From assembly GCF_030272615.1 (NCBI RefSeq), contig NC_081405.1, positions 609,448,677 to 609,512,676 of the forward strand: a stretch of DNA of 64,000 bases. Reading direction: 5' to 3'. Of the stretch, positions 22,599 through 34,307 are shown piece by piece; positions within the stretch are counted from its first letter, which is position 1; every line of letters starts with the position of its first letter. This DNA is from Cryptomeria japonica. Its lineage: Eukaryota; Streptophyta; Pinopsida; Cupressales; Cupressaceae. The notes beneath the pieces are model-generated. The model worked only from the letters and a program-made list of their open reading frames with translations, made no database searches and was not told the origin of the DNA. A program made the translations under genes and the position numbers.

Positions 22599-23220
22599 CT
22601 AGGTAAATGATACAACTCCCAAATTGAGTAGGAGGTACTCAAATGTGCTTACCAGTAGTGGTTTGGTGAATATGTCTGTTACTTGTTCACCAATAGGAAC
22701 ATAATCCATTCTTACCTCTTGTCCTTGAACCTTCTCTCTGAGGAAGTGGTATTTGATTGCAATGTTCTTTGTTCTGGAATGCATGACCGGATTCTTGGCT
22801 ATGCTGATTGCACTTGAATTGTCACACCTGATTAGAATGGGATCAGTGATGTCCACTTGGATATCTTTGAGAGTTTGCTTCATCCAAAGCACCTGAGAGG
22901 AACATGTAGCAGCAACAATATATTCAACTTCAGTATTAGATAGGGAGACAAAGTCCTGCTTCTTTCTATGCCATGAGACCAACCAGTCACCCAGAAAGAA
23001 TGCACCACCACTTGTGATCTTTCTATTATCAATACACCCTGCCCAATCAGCATCAGTGTATGCTTCCAAAATAAAATTTCCCTATTTAGGATACCACAAA
23101 CTATAGCTGAGCGTTCCTTGTAGATACCTAAAATTTTTTCTAACATCAATCATGTGTGACTGCTCTGGTGTAGCTTGAAATGTGGCCACCATACATACTG
23201 CCTAAACTATATCCGATCTT
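22599..23220 (-). pseudogene. RNase H of element C
   Basis: The minus-strand frame reads AYTDADWAGCIDNRKITSGG, FLGDWLVSWHRKKQDFVSLS and EVEYIVAATCSSQVLWMKQTL. IRCDNSSAISIAKNPVMHSRTKNI follows, then ...VTDIFTKPL at the C-terminus. This is the full copia RNase H with the expected acidic residues (D in TDADWAG, E in EVEY, D in CDNSSAI). The stop at 22599 is the natural end of pol; a frame shift upstream near 23070-23150 cuts it from reverse transcriptase. Confidence 0.88.
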
Positions 23221-24290
23221 GAAGAAGTTAGATATAGTAGATTTCCTATCATGGATTTGTACAAAGTCTGATCCACTACCCATGATTCATCATTCTTACT
23301 TAATTTGTTGCCAGTCACCATGGGAGTACTTACTGGTTTGCAATCTTCTAGTTAGAATTTCTTCAGCATCTTCTTTGCATACTTGACCTTTGAGATAAAG
23401 GCTCCTTCATCTTTCTGTAGTATCTGCAAACCAAGGAAGTAAGTCAATTCACCAAGCATTGACATCTCAAATTCTAACTGCATCTGATCAACAAACTCTT
23501 TGTAGAGAGTATCCTTGTTGCCACCAAAGATGATGTCATCTACATACACAACCATAATAATCATGTAATTCTAATATTTTCTTATGTACAAACTGCTGTC
23601 ATCACTTCCCTTTTTGAATCCCCACTCCTTTAGATATAAATCTAATCTTGAGTACCATGCTCTGGGGGTTTGTTTTAGACCATACAGAGCTTTCTTTAAC
23701 CAGCATGCAAATGTCTCATCATCATGCAGCATAAATCCTTCCAGTTGCTCCATTTATACTTCTTCTTCCAAATTTCTATTTAGAAAAGCATATTTTACAT
23801 CCATTTGGTACACTTTGTAGCCCTTGTAGGCAGAGTAAGCTAGAAACATCCTAATTGCTTCTAATCTAGCCACCGGTGCAAATGTTTCTTCAAAGTCAAT
23901 CCCTTCTACCTGAGAGTATCCTTTGCATACTATTCTAGCTTTGTGCCTCATAATCTTACCTTCTTCATTCATTTTGTTCTGGTAGACCCACTTTGTACCA
24001 ATGATGTTCTTATCTTCCGGCCTAGGGACTAATTCCCAAGTCTTGTTCCTCTTAATCTGGTGCATTTCTTCTTCCATGGCATCCATCCATTCTTGTCTCT
24101 TGCTAGCCTCAATGAAAGTTTTGGGTTCAACTTCAGTCATGAGACATAGGTTGACTCGTTCATCATTTCGGGCAAGTCTTCTTCTATTCTGTGCACCATC
24201 ACTCTTATTTCCCATAATTTTCTCTTCTAGATGATTCAACTATACATACCAGTTGGGAGCCTTCTAAGGTGATTCCTCTGGTTCAATGTC
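23221..24290 (-). pseudogene. Reverse transcriptase of element C
   Basis: On the minus strand: [44 protein letters not shown], the [14 protein letters not shown] block, ALYGLKQTPRAWYSRLD and VVYVDDIIFGGNKDTL with an intact YVDD. MLGELTYFLGLQILQ follows. Stops at 23571 and 23754 (TAG/TAA near former Q/E codons) and at 23565 separate the pieces, but the frame is nearly continuous. One substitution of note is D to Y in the MDVKYAFLN block (normally MDVKSAFLN). Confidence 0.88.
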
Positions 24291-24293
24291 AGA

Positions 24294-25640
24294 CTAAACA
24301 TCAATATTTTCATCATTGGAGTCATCATATTGGTTAATGTGTGGTTGACATCCTTTGTGTATACCCTCATCAACTCTTACATGCATGCTTTCAACAATTC
24401 TTCTTAGTCTTTTATTGTAGCATTTGTAGGTCTTGTTGTTTGACGAGGAACCAAGGAAGATCCCTTCATCACTTCTAGAGTCAATGCTTCCCAAACCATC
24501 CATATCTTTCTTAATGAAGTATTTGCTTCCAAAAACTTTGAAGTATTTGACTGATGGCTTCCGGTCATACCATAATTCATAAGGTGTCATCTTGTTGTTT
24601 GTTCTTAACTGAACTCGGTTCAAGGTGTATGCAATAGTATACACCACTTATTTCCAATAAGTATCAAGTAGACTAGCCTCATTCAACATAGTTATGACCA
24701 TCTCCTTGACTATCTTGCTCTTCCTTTCTACCACACCATTTTGTCGTGGTGTTCTAGGAGCAGAGTATTGTCTTCTAATTCCATGTTTTTCATAGAAATC
24801 TTCAAATTCATTTCATGTGAACTCTCCACCCCTATCTGATCTTAGACTTTTTAATTTGTACCCACTTTCCTTTTCCACCATCTTCCAAAAGCTCTTGAAT
24901 CTTTCAAATGCTTGTGATTTATCTTGCAGAAAGGTGACCCATGTCATCCTTGAGTAGTCATCAATGGAAAGCATGAAGTATCTTTCACTGGAAATTTCTC
25001 TTGTTCTAGTTGGACCACACAGATCTATATGCATAATCTCAAGTGGCTTGGAGGTGTTGTGCTCCTTTGTTTTGAAACATACTCTTATTTTCTTGCCTTT
25101 CACACATTCATCACAAAATGTGTTTATTGGCTTGATGATGGGTGGAATATTCCTCACACACCCCTTTTTGCTTACTACAACCAAGTTTTCAAAATTTAAG
25201 TGGCCTAATATTCTGTGCCACAACCAACTTTCATCTACTTGTCCTAACATACATTGGGACTCATATAATTCCTTCAGATTATAAACATTTCCATTAGTTC
25301 TCTTTCTTTTTGCCACCACTTTACTAGTATTCTCTTTCTTTATCTGACAATCGGTTGAGTCAAAGGTGAATTTATAACCTTTGTCGCACATTTGACTCAC
25401 ACTTAACAGATTATGTTTGAGGCCTTCCATATAATATATATTATGTGCCTTCAGTTTTACATCAATGCTTAGTGTTCCTTTTCCCTTTATTTTGATGGAG
25501 GAATTGTCTCCAAACCTTACCAATCCACCATTCCAATCTTCAAGATTAATGAATTTTCTTTTGTCACCAGTCATATGGTTTGAGCAACCACTGTCTATTA
25601 CCCATAGTTTTTTCCTCTCAACATGCAAGGAATTCTACAA
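24294..25640 (-). pseudogene. Protease end and integrase of element C
   Basis: From 25628 down: LWVIDSGCSNHMTGDKRKF (protease), GLKHNLLSVSQMCDKG, ESWLWHRILGHLNFENL, and the core integrase blocks EIMHIDLCGPTRTREI, FMLSIDDYSRMTWVTFL and SLRSDRGGEFT. After a stop near 24813, APRTPRQNGVVERK keeps the catalytic Glu. The C-terminal part is MTPYELWYDRKPSVKYFKVFGSKYFI. The D-D-E residues are present, so only stops and shifts break the gene. Confidence 0.88.
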
Positions 25641-26103
25641 TATGAGACTTGATTCTGACTTTTCCTTTTCTTTCTCAACCCAAACCGATTTGATTTCCTT
25701 CTTATTGTCAACTCCTAAATTCTGCTTAGGTTTAGATCTAGTCTTTGATCATGATTTTCCTTCACTTGCTTGATCTTCTTGTTTCTGCATAATTGGCTAT
25801 GTGTCCAAATTATTGACAGTTATAGCATTTTGTATTTCTAATAAAAGAAGCATCTTTAATGCTATTGTAGGATATTGGTTAGTTCTTCCTACAATCAAAG
25901 CTCTTATGTCAATATTTATTGCACTGATAAAAAATGACATTTATATCTCAAAGTGCATTAAATGAATTTCTACTTTCAAAATTCATAGAATGTCAAATGT
26001 TTAACCTATAGTTAGCTATTTTGTGCCCAAATTTATTACACCAGTAATAGTAACCATGAAAATTTGATACATATCGGTCGTGCGGTCTTGGTCCATAATG
26101 GAA
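25641..26103 (-). pseudogene. Zinc-knuckle region of element C gag
   Basis: Between the coiled-coil part of gag and the protease, the minus strand encodes three decayed CCHC-type knuckles: YYWCNKFGHKIANY, FYQCNKY*HKSFDC and KCYNCQ*FGHIANY (asterisks are stops). With the knuckle near 27050 this gives four in total, like the gag of element G. Confidence 0.6.
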
Positions 26104-26820
26104 CTACCTCATTGGGGGTCTTCCATTCATGTTGTTGAATCTGGTGAATCCTTCTCGATCAATCCTGACATTCCTCCTTGAATCTACAAATTTGTGCATG
26201 AAATGTGACCTCTGATTCATTTCTGTATGCCAATTTGGATATTGATTTCTAACAATATTAGCATATGTCTTTTTACCAGTTTCCTTGCCTATAGTGAATG
26301 TCTTCTTTTCTTCTCCTTCAATTGAAGAAGTAAACATTATCTCTCTGTTGGATTTTCCTTTGTGGGTTGATCCTTGACCAACTTCAAAGCCTAAGCCACC
26401 AGTGTCTTTGGATTGCTTTTGTTTGCTCAACATCTTATCCAAAGCTTCAGTGTTGCCTTCATACTTGCTTCTTATTTTTATTTCTTCCTTGCTTTCCTCA
26501 AGATCCTTTCTGGGCTTTATTATTTCTTCTTCCAGCTCTTGATGCTCCTTTTCTTTCTTTGTCAAGTCAAGGGTTGCAGCTTCACCGATCCTCTTAGTTT
26601 CTTCCACTTGCAGCTTTAAGTCAGATATGATTTGACCAGATTCTTCCAAAGACTGCTTCAAGAGATCTTGTTCATCTACGACAATATGCTTAACTCTCTT
26701 GAGTTCTCTTCTTGTTTTACTGAGTTCTTCAAGTGTACTGATAAGTTCACTTTCCAAATCCATGTCAGCCTCAACATCCTCTTCTTCCTCATCTTTAGTA
26801 GTAGGTTTGTCAAATGCCAT
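26104..26820 (-). pseudogene. Coiled-coil extension of element C gag
   Basis: 238 open codons. An acidic start (DEEEEDVEADMDLE) leads into heptad-like helices (LKRVKHIVVDEQDLLKQ..., KKEKEHQELEEEI..). Then comes LDKMLSKQKQSKDTGGLGFEVGQGS and an Arg/Asn-rich basic tail. The GLGFEVG block is shared with the gag of element G (LDDMFKNQKPNGDTNGLGFEVG), direct evidence that the two gags have a common origin. The domain probably serves Gag assembly or RNA binding. Confidence 0.75.
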
Positions 26821-27826
26821 GAAAAGATTTACTCTTCTGTGGTTCTCATGGTCATCATCTTCTGATGCATACTCATCATCTATTGTGTCATCCTCAATGG
26901 TATATAAACTATTTTGGTTTCGGTAGTCTCTTCTTCCCTACCGATGGTCATTTCTTTCTCTATCTTTGTTGATAGATCTTTTGAACTCTCTTGACTCATC
27001 TCCACCAGTTTCTTTGTGAGGACAACTTGCAGTGAACTATCCTACCTTCCCACAGTTGAAACACTTAAGTGACAACTTTACTTTGTATCGACCTGATCCT
27101 CTTTTGAGCTTCCTGACAAAGTTTGCTACTCCAACATTAGATTCTTCACTGGATTCTTTAAGAGTAAAAAACTTTGGTGGTATTGAAAGTAGCTTCTTTT
27201 CTTGAGGAAGTCTCACCGGTTGTTCTCATCTCATAGACTTTCAAGGAGCCAAATAGTTCATCCATAGTAAAAGTCTTCAGATCCTTGGCTTCTTCTATGG
27301 TTGACACTTTAGTATCATATTTATGAGTGAGAGATCTAAGTATCTTTTTGACAAGAATTTTATCTACAATCCCTTCACCAAGTCCTCTAATAGCATTCAC
27401 ATTTTCATCAAATCTGTGAAGGTATTTTGTGATTTTTTCATCATCTTTCATTTTGATGCTTTCAAGTTGGCTCCTTATAGTTTGTAGTTTCGCATCCTTG
27501 ACCTTTGCATCTCCCTCAAACAATCTCTGCAACTTGTCCCATGTTTCCTTTGCTGAAACACAGTGCAAGACCTTGACAAATTCATTATCGGATAGTCCAC
27601 TCAATATGGCATGTTTAGCCTTTGCATTATTTTAATACTCCTTCTTTGCATCCAGATCAGTGGGAGGAGTATTAGGAACAACATACCCATTCTTGACTGA
27701 CATCCATACATCAAATCCAAGACATGAAATATATGTCTCCATTCTTCTTCTCCAGAAGGCATAGTTAGATCCATCAAAAAAAGTGGCTTTTGAGGAAGCA
27801 TACTCACTTCTTGTCATTATGCTCAA
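26821..27826 (-). pseudogene. N-terminal gag of element C
   Basis: The start ATG at 27826 gives MSIMTRSEYASSKATFFDGSNYAFWRRRMETYI, the copia gag start. Then KHAILSGLSDNEFVKVLHCVSAKETWDKLQRLFEGDAKVK (the UBN2-type gag core) follows, with ...HRFDENVNAIRGLGEGIVDK. A stop at about 27634 splits the two. A zinc knuckle near 27050 reads CFNCGKVG then a stop in place of the His, then FTASC. Confidence 0.82.
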
Positions 27827-27868
27827 AGTCTAGAATCTACCCAAGGTTTAATGATAACCGGGAACTTA

Positions 27869-27881
27869 GGCTCTAGTACCA
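27869..27881 (-). promoter_or_regulatory. Primer binding site of element C
   Basis: Minus-strand TGGTACTAGAGCC, two mismatches from the initiator tRNA-Met site, two bases inside the LTR. Confidence 0.85.
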
Positions 27882-27883
27882 AT

Positions 27884-29219
27884 TGTTGAACACAGAGTAC
27901 CACTAACAGGGGGGTGAATTAGTGGTTCCTAGTTCTATTCTTTTTCTAATCTAACTTGAGAATATCAATTATGTACTTAATCACATAGACAATCAAATAG
28001 ACAATATAAGAAAGAAAGAGAAAGTGACCATGCACACACAACCAACTCACAACACCAGATTTATGAGGAAAACCCAATATGGGAAAAAAATCAATGAGAA
28101 AAGCTGCTAAATTCTATTGCTTCAATCCAGCCTCACAGTAAAACATGGTTACAAAGTTTAGGGCACCAACCCAAGGAGCACCAACACCTACACCAAGCTC
28201 CAACTTGGAAACGTATATTAAAATTCTATTTGAGTATAATCTAGGCTTCTTAATACAAATGAATTTTGTAGCTCTTGAATCAATTAACTTTCTATTATCT
28301 TTCTCTCCTCCTCACACATAGTCTCTCAGTACACTATGTCACACTAGGATGTTGTGTGCTCTGCCACGCCTTAGCGATAAGGCTCAACTACTTGACTATG
28401 AAACTACCAAAAGAGACCTCTGACCGATCTGCCTTCTTACTCACACTATAACTTGATCAAAACCCCTTTTCAAGTTTTCTTCTTCCAACTCCTCTCCACA
28501 CTCCTTTCTTCGCTTCTGCATCATCAATTTCTTGTTCATTGCTCCATTTTCTTATAAGATGATTTCCTGCAAAAATAATTCAAAATCCAGGCGGTTAGGG
28601 TTTCTTCACCATCCTTGAGGAAAATCAAATCCAGTCAGATCTTGCAAGATCTGATCTCCTTGAAGTCCATTGGTTCATCTCTGTCATTTCCATGCTTTTT
28701 AAGACACATTTTATAGATAGGAGAAACACAATCCTTTATATAGATTTACATCTATGAAATTTCTATTAATGCCTCTGTTGTTTCCTTCTCAATGTATTCT
28801 TTCAGTCCAATCTTCTTGCTTCGATCCAGGCACCAACTACTCCCCTGATCTTCCCCTATCATTCCTTCTTCCTCGAGCCACAATCGGTCTGATGCAATTC
28901 CTTGATTTGTGGTTCCTTCTTTAATGGTGAATATCTGTTTCATCGACCCTATGGATGAAGCTTCACCAACCACACCCTACTTGCCACCTCAGCTTCACAA
29001 TAATCAAGAAATGGATTTCCAATGTTTAGTCGGTCTAACAACCACATACCAATAAAACCCTTTGCAAGTAGAGTGTTCTTCACTTGTTGACTAGTATAGC
29101 ATCTTGTACCGGTTGTACATCTTAATATTTTTCCTCTTCATTATTAACCAAGCAACCATCTACTAAGCTCAAACTCTACTGGTTAACATCAATGATAACT
29201 AAGTGCCAAAACGCCAACA
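27884..29219 (-). repeat. 5' LTR of element C
   Basis: 1336 bp, TGTTGA...CCAACA, colinear with 21119-22455 with scattered substitutions. Followed by target duplication CAAGG (29220-29224). Confidence 0.9.
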
Positions 29220-29224
29220 CAAGG

Positions 29225-30290
29225 TACTCAAAATTTTTCTTCACGATCATTTTTTTATGTCAGATTTAGGCCTATTCCACTACTTCCTAGGGATTAAGAT
29301 CACTTAGTCACCTTTTGGTATCTTTGTTTCACAACCTCATTACACTGTTGTTTTGTTTTTTCATATTTTGCATGGTTGATTGTAATCCTACACTGACTCC
29401 ATTTCTTTCAGGGGTCAAACTTGAGGCTTCTTGTTCTTCACCCTTGGTGGATGCTAGGTCTTGTATCTCCAATTGGGTGGAAGCCTTATATATTTCACTC
29501 ACACAAGGCTCTATATTTCATATACTATGGGCCTGGTCTTTAGGTTCATGTAGAAGCTAAATGAGTTGCATTGGAAGGCATTTAAGTAGATTCTTCACTA
29601 TGTACAAGGAACTCATGGATATTGGATTCACTATGCAACATGTGTGGATATTGACTTGGTGGGATACATAGATTTAGATTGAATAGGTGATTCTCAGGAT
29701 CACAAGTCTAATTCAAGGTATTGCCTCTCTCTTTGTTTTAGTCTAGGTTCTTGGTCAAGCAAGAAGTAGTCTTCTATCACTCTTTTATCCATTAAGGTTG
29801 ACTATTGGGGAGTAGTTAATTCTACTATTGAGGCACTTTAGCTCTAGAATGTTATCATTGAGTTTGGCATTTTCTTTTGAAAGCCTAAAGACATATTTTG
29901 TGACAACTAGAGTCCCATTTAGATTTCTAGCAATCCGTTCCATCATTAGTGAACCAAGAACATTAAGATTCACATGCACTACATTCAGGAGTTGATTCAT
30001 GAGCGGGTTCTTGATCTTTAGTACCATCAGACATCAAATCAAATTGTAAACATCTTCACCAAACACTTCACTAAGAGAAATTTCATTCCTTTGAGAGATT
30101 TTCTTTGGGTGTCGTGAGTGTCCTCTTTTGGAGGACTTCTTAGTTTTTTCTTTCTTTCTCTCTCTATTCTTAAGGGAGCATACTCTCTTTTTTCAAGGGT
30201 GGGATTCTTCTTTTTTAGGGGGAGTGCTATGTAAATGGGTACCTCGTCAAGCTTCATTTGCTGGGACCAATATTTTTGCCCATCTAAGCT
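29225..30290 (+). pseudogene. Reverse transcriptase end and RNase H of element D
   Basis: The frame resumes after C with VLKIFLHDHFFMSDLGLFHYFLGI, the typical copia '..L...F.MKDLG.L.YFLGIE' block. After several breaks, degraded RNase H pieces follow, including TKVDYWGVVNSTIEAL (29800; normally 'AEAEYRA.A...E..W'). The C-terminal IVNIFTKHFTKRNF (about 30040-30085) is a decayed '.ADIFTKPL'. Confidence 0.7.
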
Positions 30291-30305
30291 ATGCTTAAGG
30301 GGGGG

Positions 30306-30540
30306 TGTTAGTGTGGGTTTATTATTTCCTAGTTGGGTTTTATTTTCCCTTTTCTTCTAGTTGTTTCCTATACTTTTATTATTCTTTCTTAGGTTAATAA
30401 AGCATGTTTACTTATTTCAAGTGGGTGTTGAGTGTCACCATTCCATAAGGAGGTACATTTACTATGTTTAGACCATCATGGTGGTCTCTCCTCATTTGCC
30501 AGTATTATCACCTCCACCACTTAATTGAGTCTATATAACA
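30306..30540 (+). repeat. Possible short 3' LTR of element D
   Basis: A polypurine run (AAGGGGGG) at 30297-30305 precedes TGTTAGTGTGGG, and the segment could end at ATATAACA (30540). No partner LTR is found upstream of D's gag, so the boundaries rest only on the purine tract and the TG/CA ends. Confidence 0.4.
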
Positions 30541-31028
30541 TGCTATCTAGCTTGTATTTTCATATTGGATATTGTAGATATAGAGACTTATCTTGATGCT
30601 ATTCCATCGCTGAAAATTCACATCAAGTTTCTCTAGTATTGTTAGTCTGACCATTTTGTTTCCAATTTTTTTTGGATACTTTCAATTCAATTTTGGTTTA
30701 AATCTGTTTCTTTAGAATTTATCAATGGAATTATGCTAGGCTCTTCAATAGTATAAATATAGCTACCACCAATAATTCAAAGGCACTTCTTCCAATGAAA
30801 AATAATCTAGATAAAGAGCATGACTAGTGTCACCCATTCAATTACACTTATAATAAGAATGCAACTGACTATTATCAAGAAATCTAAGGGACATAAACTA
30901 GAGTTCTAAGCCTTAGTGAGTTTATAGTGTTGTAGTTTGTATACCCCATATTTAGTCCTATAGATGCAATATGGAATTATTTTAAAAAAAAAAGGTTAGT
31001 TGTTAATCAAAATAATAATAATATACAT
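30541..31028. other. No gene seen; flank between elements D and F
   Basis: AT-rich, no frame or motif I can support. The five bases before F are TACAT (31024-31028); the matching right flank of F is not found. Confidence 0.4.
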
Positions 31029-32242
31029 TGTTAGGATAACTGGTGAACAACTGAGAGGGGGGGGGGGGGTGAATTAGTTGTTAACATATTATGTGAATTA
31101 AAGCACTTAAAACCTTATACCGATATAACTAATTAAGCATTAAAGCATAAATTAAAACCAAAGAATCAATACCAAGCAACCATAATGCACACCACCATGA
31201 TTTGTACATAGAAATTCTCAATGTGGAAAAACCATGGTGGGAAACCCCACCCACAGACATATGATACTTTTCTAGTAAGTATGTGATTACAATAGGGTCC
31301 TCCACATGCAGGAAGGTACACTTCTTATAGCACACTGCTCATTACAATAGAGTCTCCCTAACAACAAAAATTTCAACCACCTCAATATGTTTGGACTACA
31401 ATCCAAAAAGAAGAATTGCCGGTGATAGCATCAAACATGCCAGATTACAGTTCTGGTTAAGCTCAATACTAGAGGTCTAAAACCTCTTACATAAACCCAA
31501 CTTGTTTACCTATGATCAAAAAAATCCTCTACACAAATGATAATAACATTATTACCTCCTTGCCTATCATCTATATATCCATATCTGATCTACAATGAGA
31601 TCTTACATACATTTATACCAACCTGAGACATAACCAATTAGGTCATCCACAAAAATGATAATAGAATAGATCCACTACATAATCCTAAAATAAAATCATA
31701 ACACATGTCGGCCTAAGGCCAAACAAATATCATCCAATCAATAAAACATCCTAGAAGCACATCGAAGGATCCACCAACATGTTTCATGCAAACCAGTCCA
31801 TAACCTAGATAGCACCAGACCTAAATTATATCCACACATGTTAAAGCAATGACACCAATTAGTTGAGGCATGAACACAATCACCATCAATATCCAAAATC
31901 CCTTCTAGAATTTGCACCAACACCACTTATGCATTACATCAAAGATCTTCAATAAAGCTCTGTCAGTGAAACCCTTACCAGACCAATAAAGCAAGCTTAC
32001 TAGAACATAAGATAGCATCTGATCATCAAGTCAATACCAACTAACTAAAAAATACTTCAAAAGCATATGAACCATGCATACAAACATATTCCATCAACCA
32101 GATCATGTCGATGACAATAAACAGAAAGTCTTCCCAATTGAATCCTCCTATCGGAAACCGATAAACAACCAAAAAAAAAAGTGTTGACATCAAAAACAAA
32201 ACGTTAATGCAACACATAATCAATTCCATCATATGCCCAAGA
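31029..32242 (-). repeat. 3' LTR of element F
   Basis: Begins TGTTAGG, contains a run of about 14 G followed by GTGAATTAGTTG (31056-31082), and ends CCCAAGA (a decayed CCAACA). The minus-strand polypurine tract ATCTCCCCCTTTGGCATTG follows. Confidence 0.88.
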
Positions 32243-32678
32243 ATCTCCCCCTTTGGCATTGATGGCAACACTAGATGTGAAAAACATCCAAGTGCCAAGA
32301 AAATGCCAAACAAGTGTCCCCCAAAGGAAGACCACCAACAATCTCCCATGAAATCATATAGCAATGAAGCTCTAAACCAAAACTGAATCAAAAAACCAAA
32401 TACCACCAAACTCCCCCTAAGGAGTGCAATGAATAAATAACAATGATTTTGTCACATATATTCCTCCCCCTATGATAGCAATGCTAAAGAATCAAACATA
32501 ATAAATAACTCTAAATATCAAGGTTGACTACTCCCCCTGAGTAGTAGCACTCATTCATCAATCCAGAGCAAAAGGTAGATTTGATAACGTATATTAGACT
32601 GATGCACAATTGCATCAATTAAGTCTCTACTGGAGGGGTAGAAACCCCCAATCTATCTCTCAAATACTCAAATGATTC
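32243..32678 (-). other. 3' untranslated region of element F
   Basis: Non-coding on the minus strand, with CTCCCCCT-type runs at about 32245, 32411, 32465 and 32535. The one next to the LTR, with its CCAAAGGGGGAG sense sequence, is the probable plus-strand primer. Confidence 0.5.
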
Positions 32679-33250
32679 CTAAGACAAAGGTTTAGTGAAG
32701 ATGTCTGCTATCTTCTCTTTAGTGTTCACATAAACCAATCTGACTTCTTTTGCTTCCACCTTTTCCTTCAAGAAGTTATACTTGATTGATATGTGCTTAG
32801 TCTTTGAGTGAAATACTAGATTCTTTGATATGTCAATAGTTGCAGAGTTATCACAATGGATAACTACCGTATCATTACAACTCATTTGTATATCCTTCAA
32901 CATCTTCTTCATGCATATAACTTGAGTATAATTGGTTGTGGTTGCAACATAGTCGTCTTCAGCAGTAGATAAAGAAATGCATGACTGCTTCTTGCTGATC
33001 CATGAAACCAACTTCTTCCCAAGGAAGAATGCTCCATTGGATGTGCTCTTTCGATCATCAACATCACCTGCCCAATCTGCATCTATATATGAACATAAAT
33101 TAAATTCATCATCTTTAGTGTAGCATAAACCATATTCATTTGTTCCTTGCAAATATCAGAATATCCTTTTTATTGCACTTTCACGATTTTCTCTTGGATT
33201 ACTTTGAAATCTTGATACAATACTGACTACATTCATTATATCTAGTCTAA
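32679..33250 (-). pseudogene. RNase H of element F
   Basis: Reads SYIDADWAGDVDDRKSTSNGAFFLGKKLVSWISKKQ, then STAEDDYVATTTNYTQVICMKKML, IHCDNSATIDISKNLVFHSKTKHI and ADIFTKPLS. The usual E in 'EAEY' is D here (EDDY). It is a near-complete domain, but the upstream join to reverse transcriptase is broken. Confidence 0.87.
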
Positions 33251-34307
33251 TCTAAGTTAGATATAGAAAACCACCAATCATGGATTTATATCTTGTAGAA
33301 TTTACTGAAGGGGATACATCCTTAACTGACAATTTTTCACTTGTGACCATAGGAGTACTAACCAGTTTAGAATTTTCCATACCAAATTTCTTCAACGATT
33401 CCCTTAGATACTTAGTTTGATAGATAAAGATACCTTTGTCAGTCTAAGTAATCTATAAACCTAGAAAAAAACTTATTTCTCTAGTCATAGACATTTCAAA
33501 TTCACTCTGCATATTATTAGAAAATTTCATGCACAATTTTTCTTCACCTCCACAAATGATATCATCAACAAATACTTCAATAATCAGAATATCATCATTA
33601 GTAATCTTATAATATAGGTTACTATCAGTATTACCTTTTATAAAATCAAACTCTAAAAGGTACTTATCCAGCCTTGCATACCAAGCTCTAGGAGCTTGTT
33701 TTAGTCCATATAGAGCTTTCCTTAATCTGCAAACCATATTTTTGTCATATGTCAGTAAAAATCCATCTGGTTGCTCAATAAAGACTTATTCTTCAATTTC
33801 TCCATTTAGAAATGCACACTTAACATCCATCTGATAGGCCTTGTAGTTCTTATAGATTGCATAGGCAAGAAATAGTCTAACAACTTCAATTCTAGCTATC
33901 GGTGCAAAATTTTCACCATAATCAATTCCTTCCTTCTGAGAATATCCTTTGCAAACAAATCTAGCCTTGTTTCTTACAACTTGTCCATCCTCATTTAGTT
34001 TGTTTCTAAAAATCCATTTAGTTCAAATAGCATTCTTATTTTGAGGTCAGGGAAATAAAGTCCAAGTATTGTTCTTATCTATCTAATCTAATTCATCTTC
34101 CATAGCTTTCATCCAACATTTATCTTTACAAGCTTCAACTACTGATTCTAGTTCAATTTGAGAAATGAAACATACCTCTCGATTTACCAATCTTCTCCTT
34201 GTCATAACTCCCATGATTTTGTCTCCAATGATTTGATTTTTAGAATGATTTAGCCTTACATACCTTGGTGTTTTTTGATTTTTAAGGTTCTTTGTGCTGC
34301 TCTTCAA
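33251..34307 (-). pseudogene. Reverse transcriptase of element F
   Basis: Pieces on the minus strand: [58 protein letters not shown], and IEVFVDDIICGGEEKL with an intact VDD. MTREISFFLGL and the MIGGFLYLT-like connection follow. Stops interrupt it near 33453, 33790 and 34083. Confidence 0.85.

Larger units (their letters stand above)
21119..29219 (-). mobile_element. Element C: Ty1/copia retrotransposon, minus strand
   Basis: 8101 bp with LTRs of 1337 and 1336 bp and target duplication CAAGG. The minus-strand internal region holds gag (with a large coiled-coil extension), protease, integrase, reverse transcriptase and RNase H. It is inserted in element D, whose reading frame is restored by removing it. 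C has the longest open segments of the copia elements here (271, 238 and 161 codons) and is probably the youngest autonomous-type element, but it still contains stops in gag, integrase and reverse transcriptase. Confidence 0.93.
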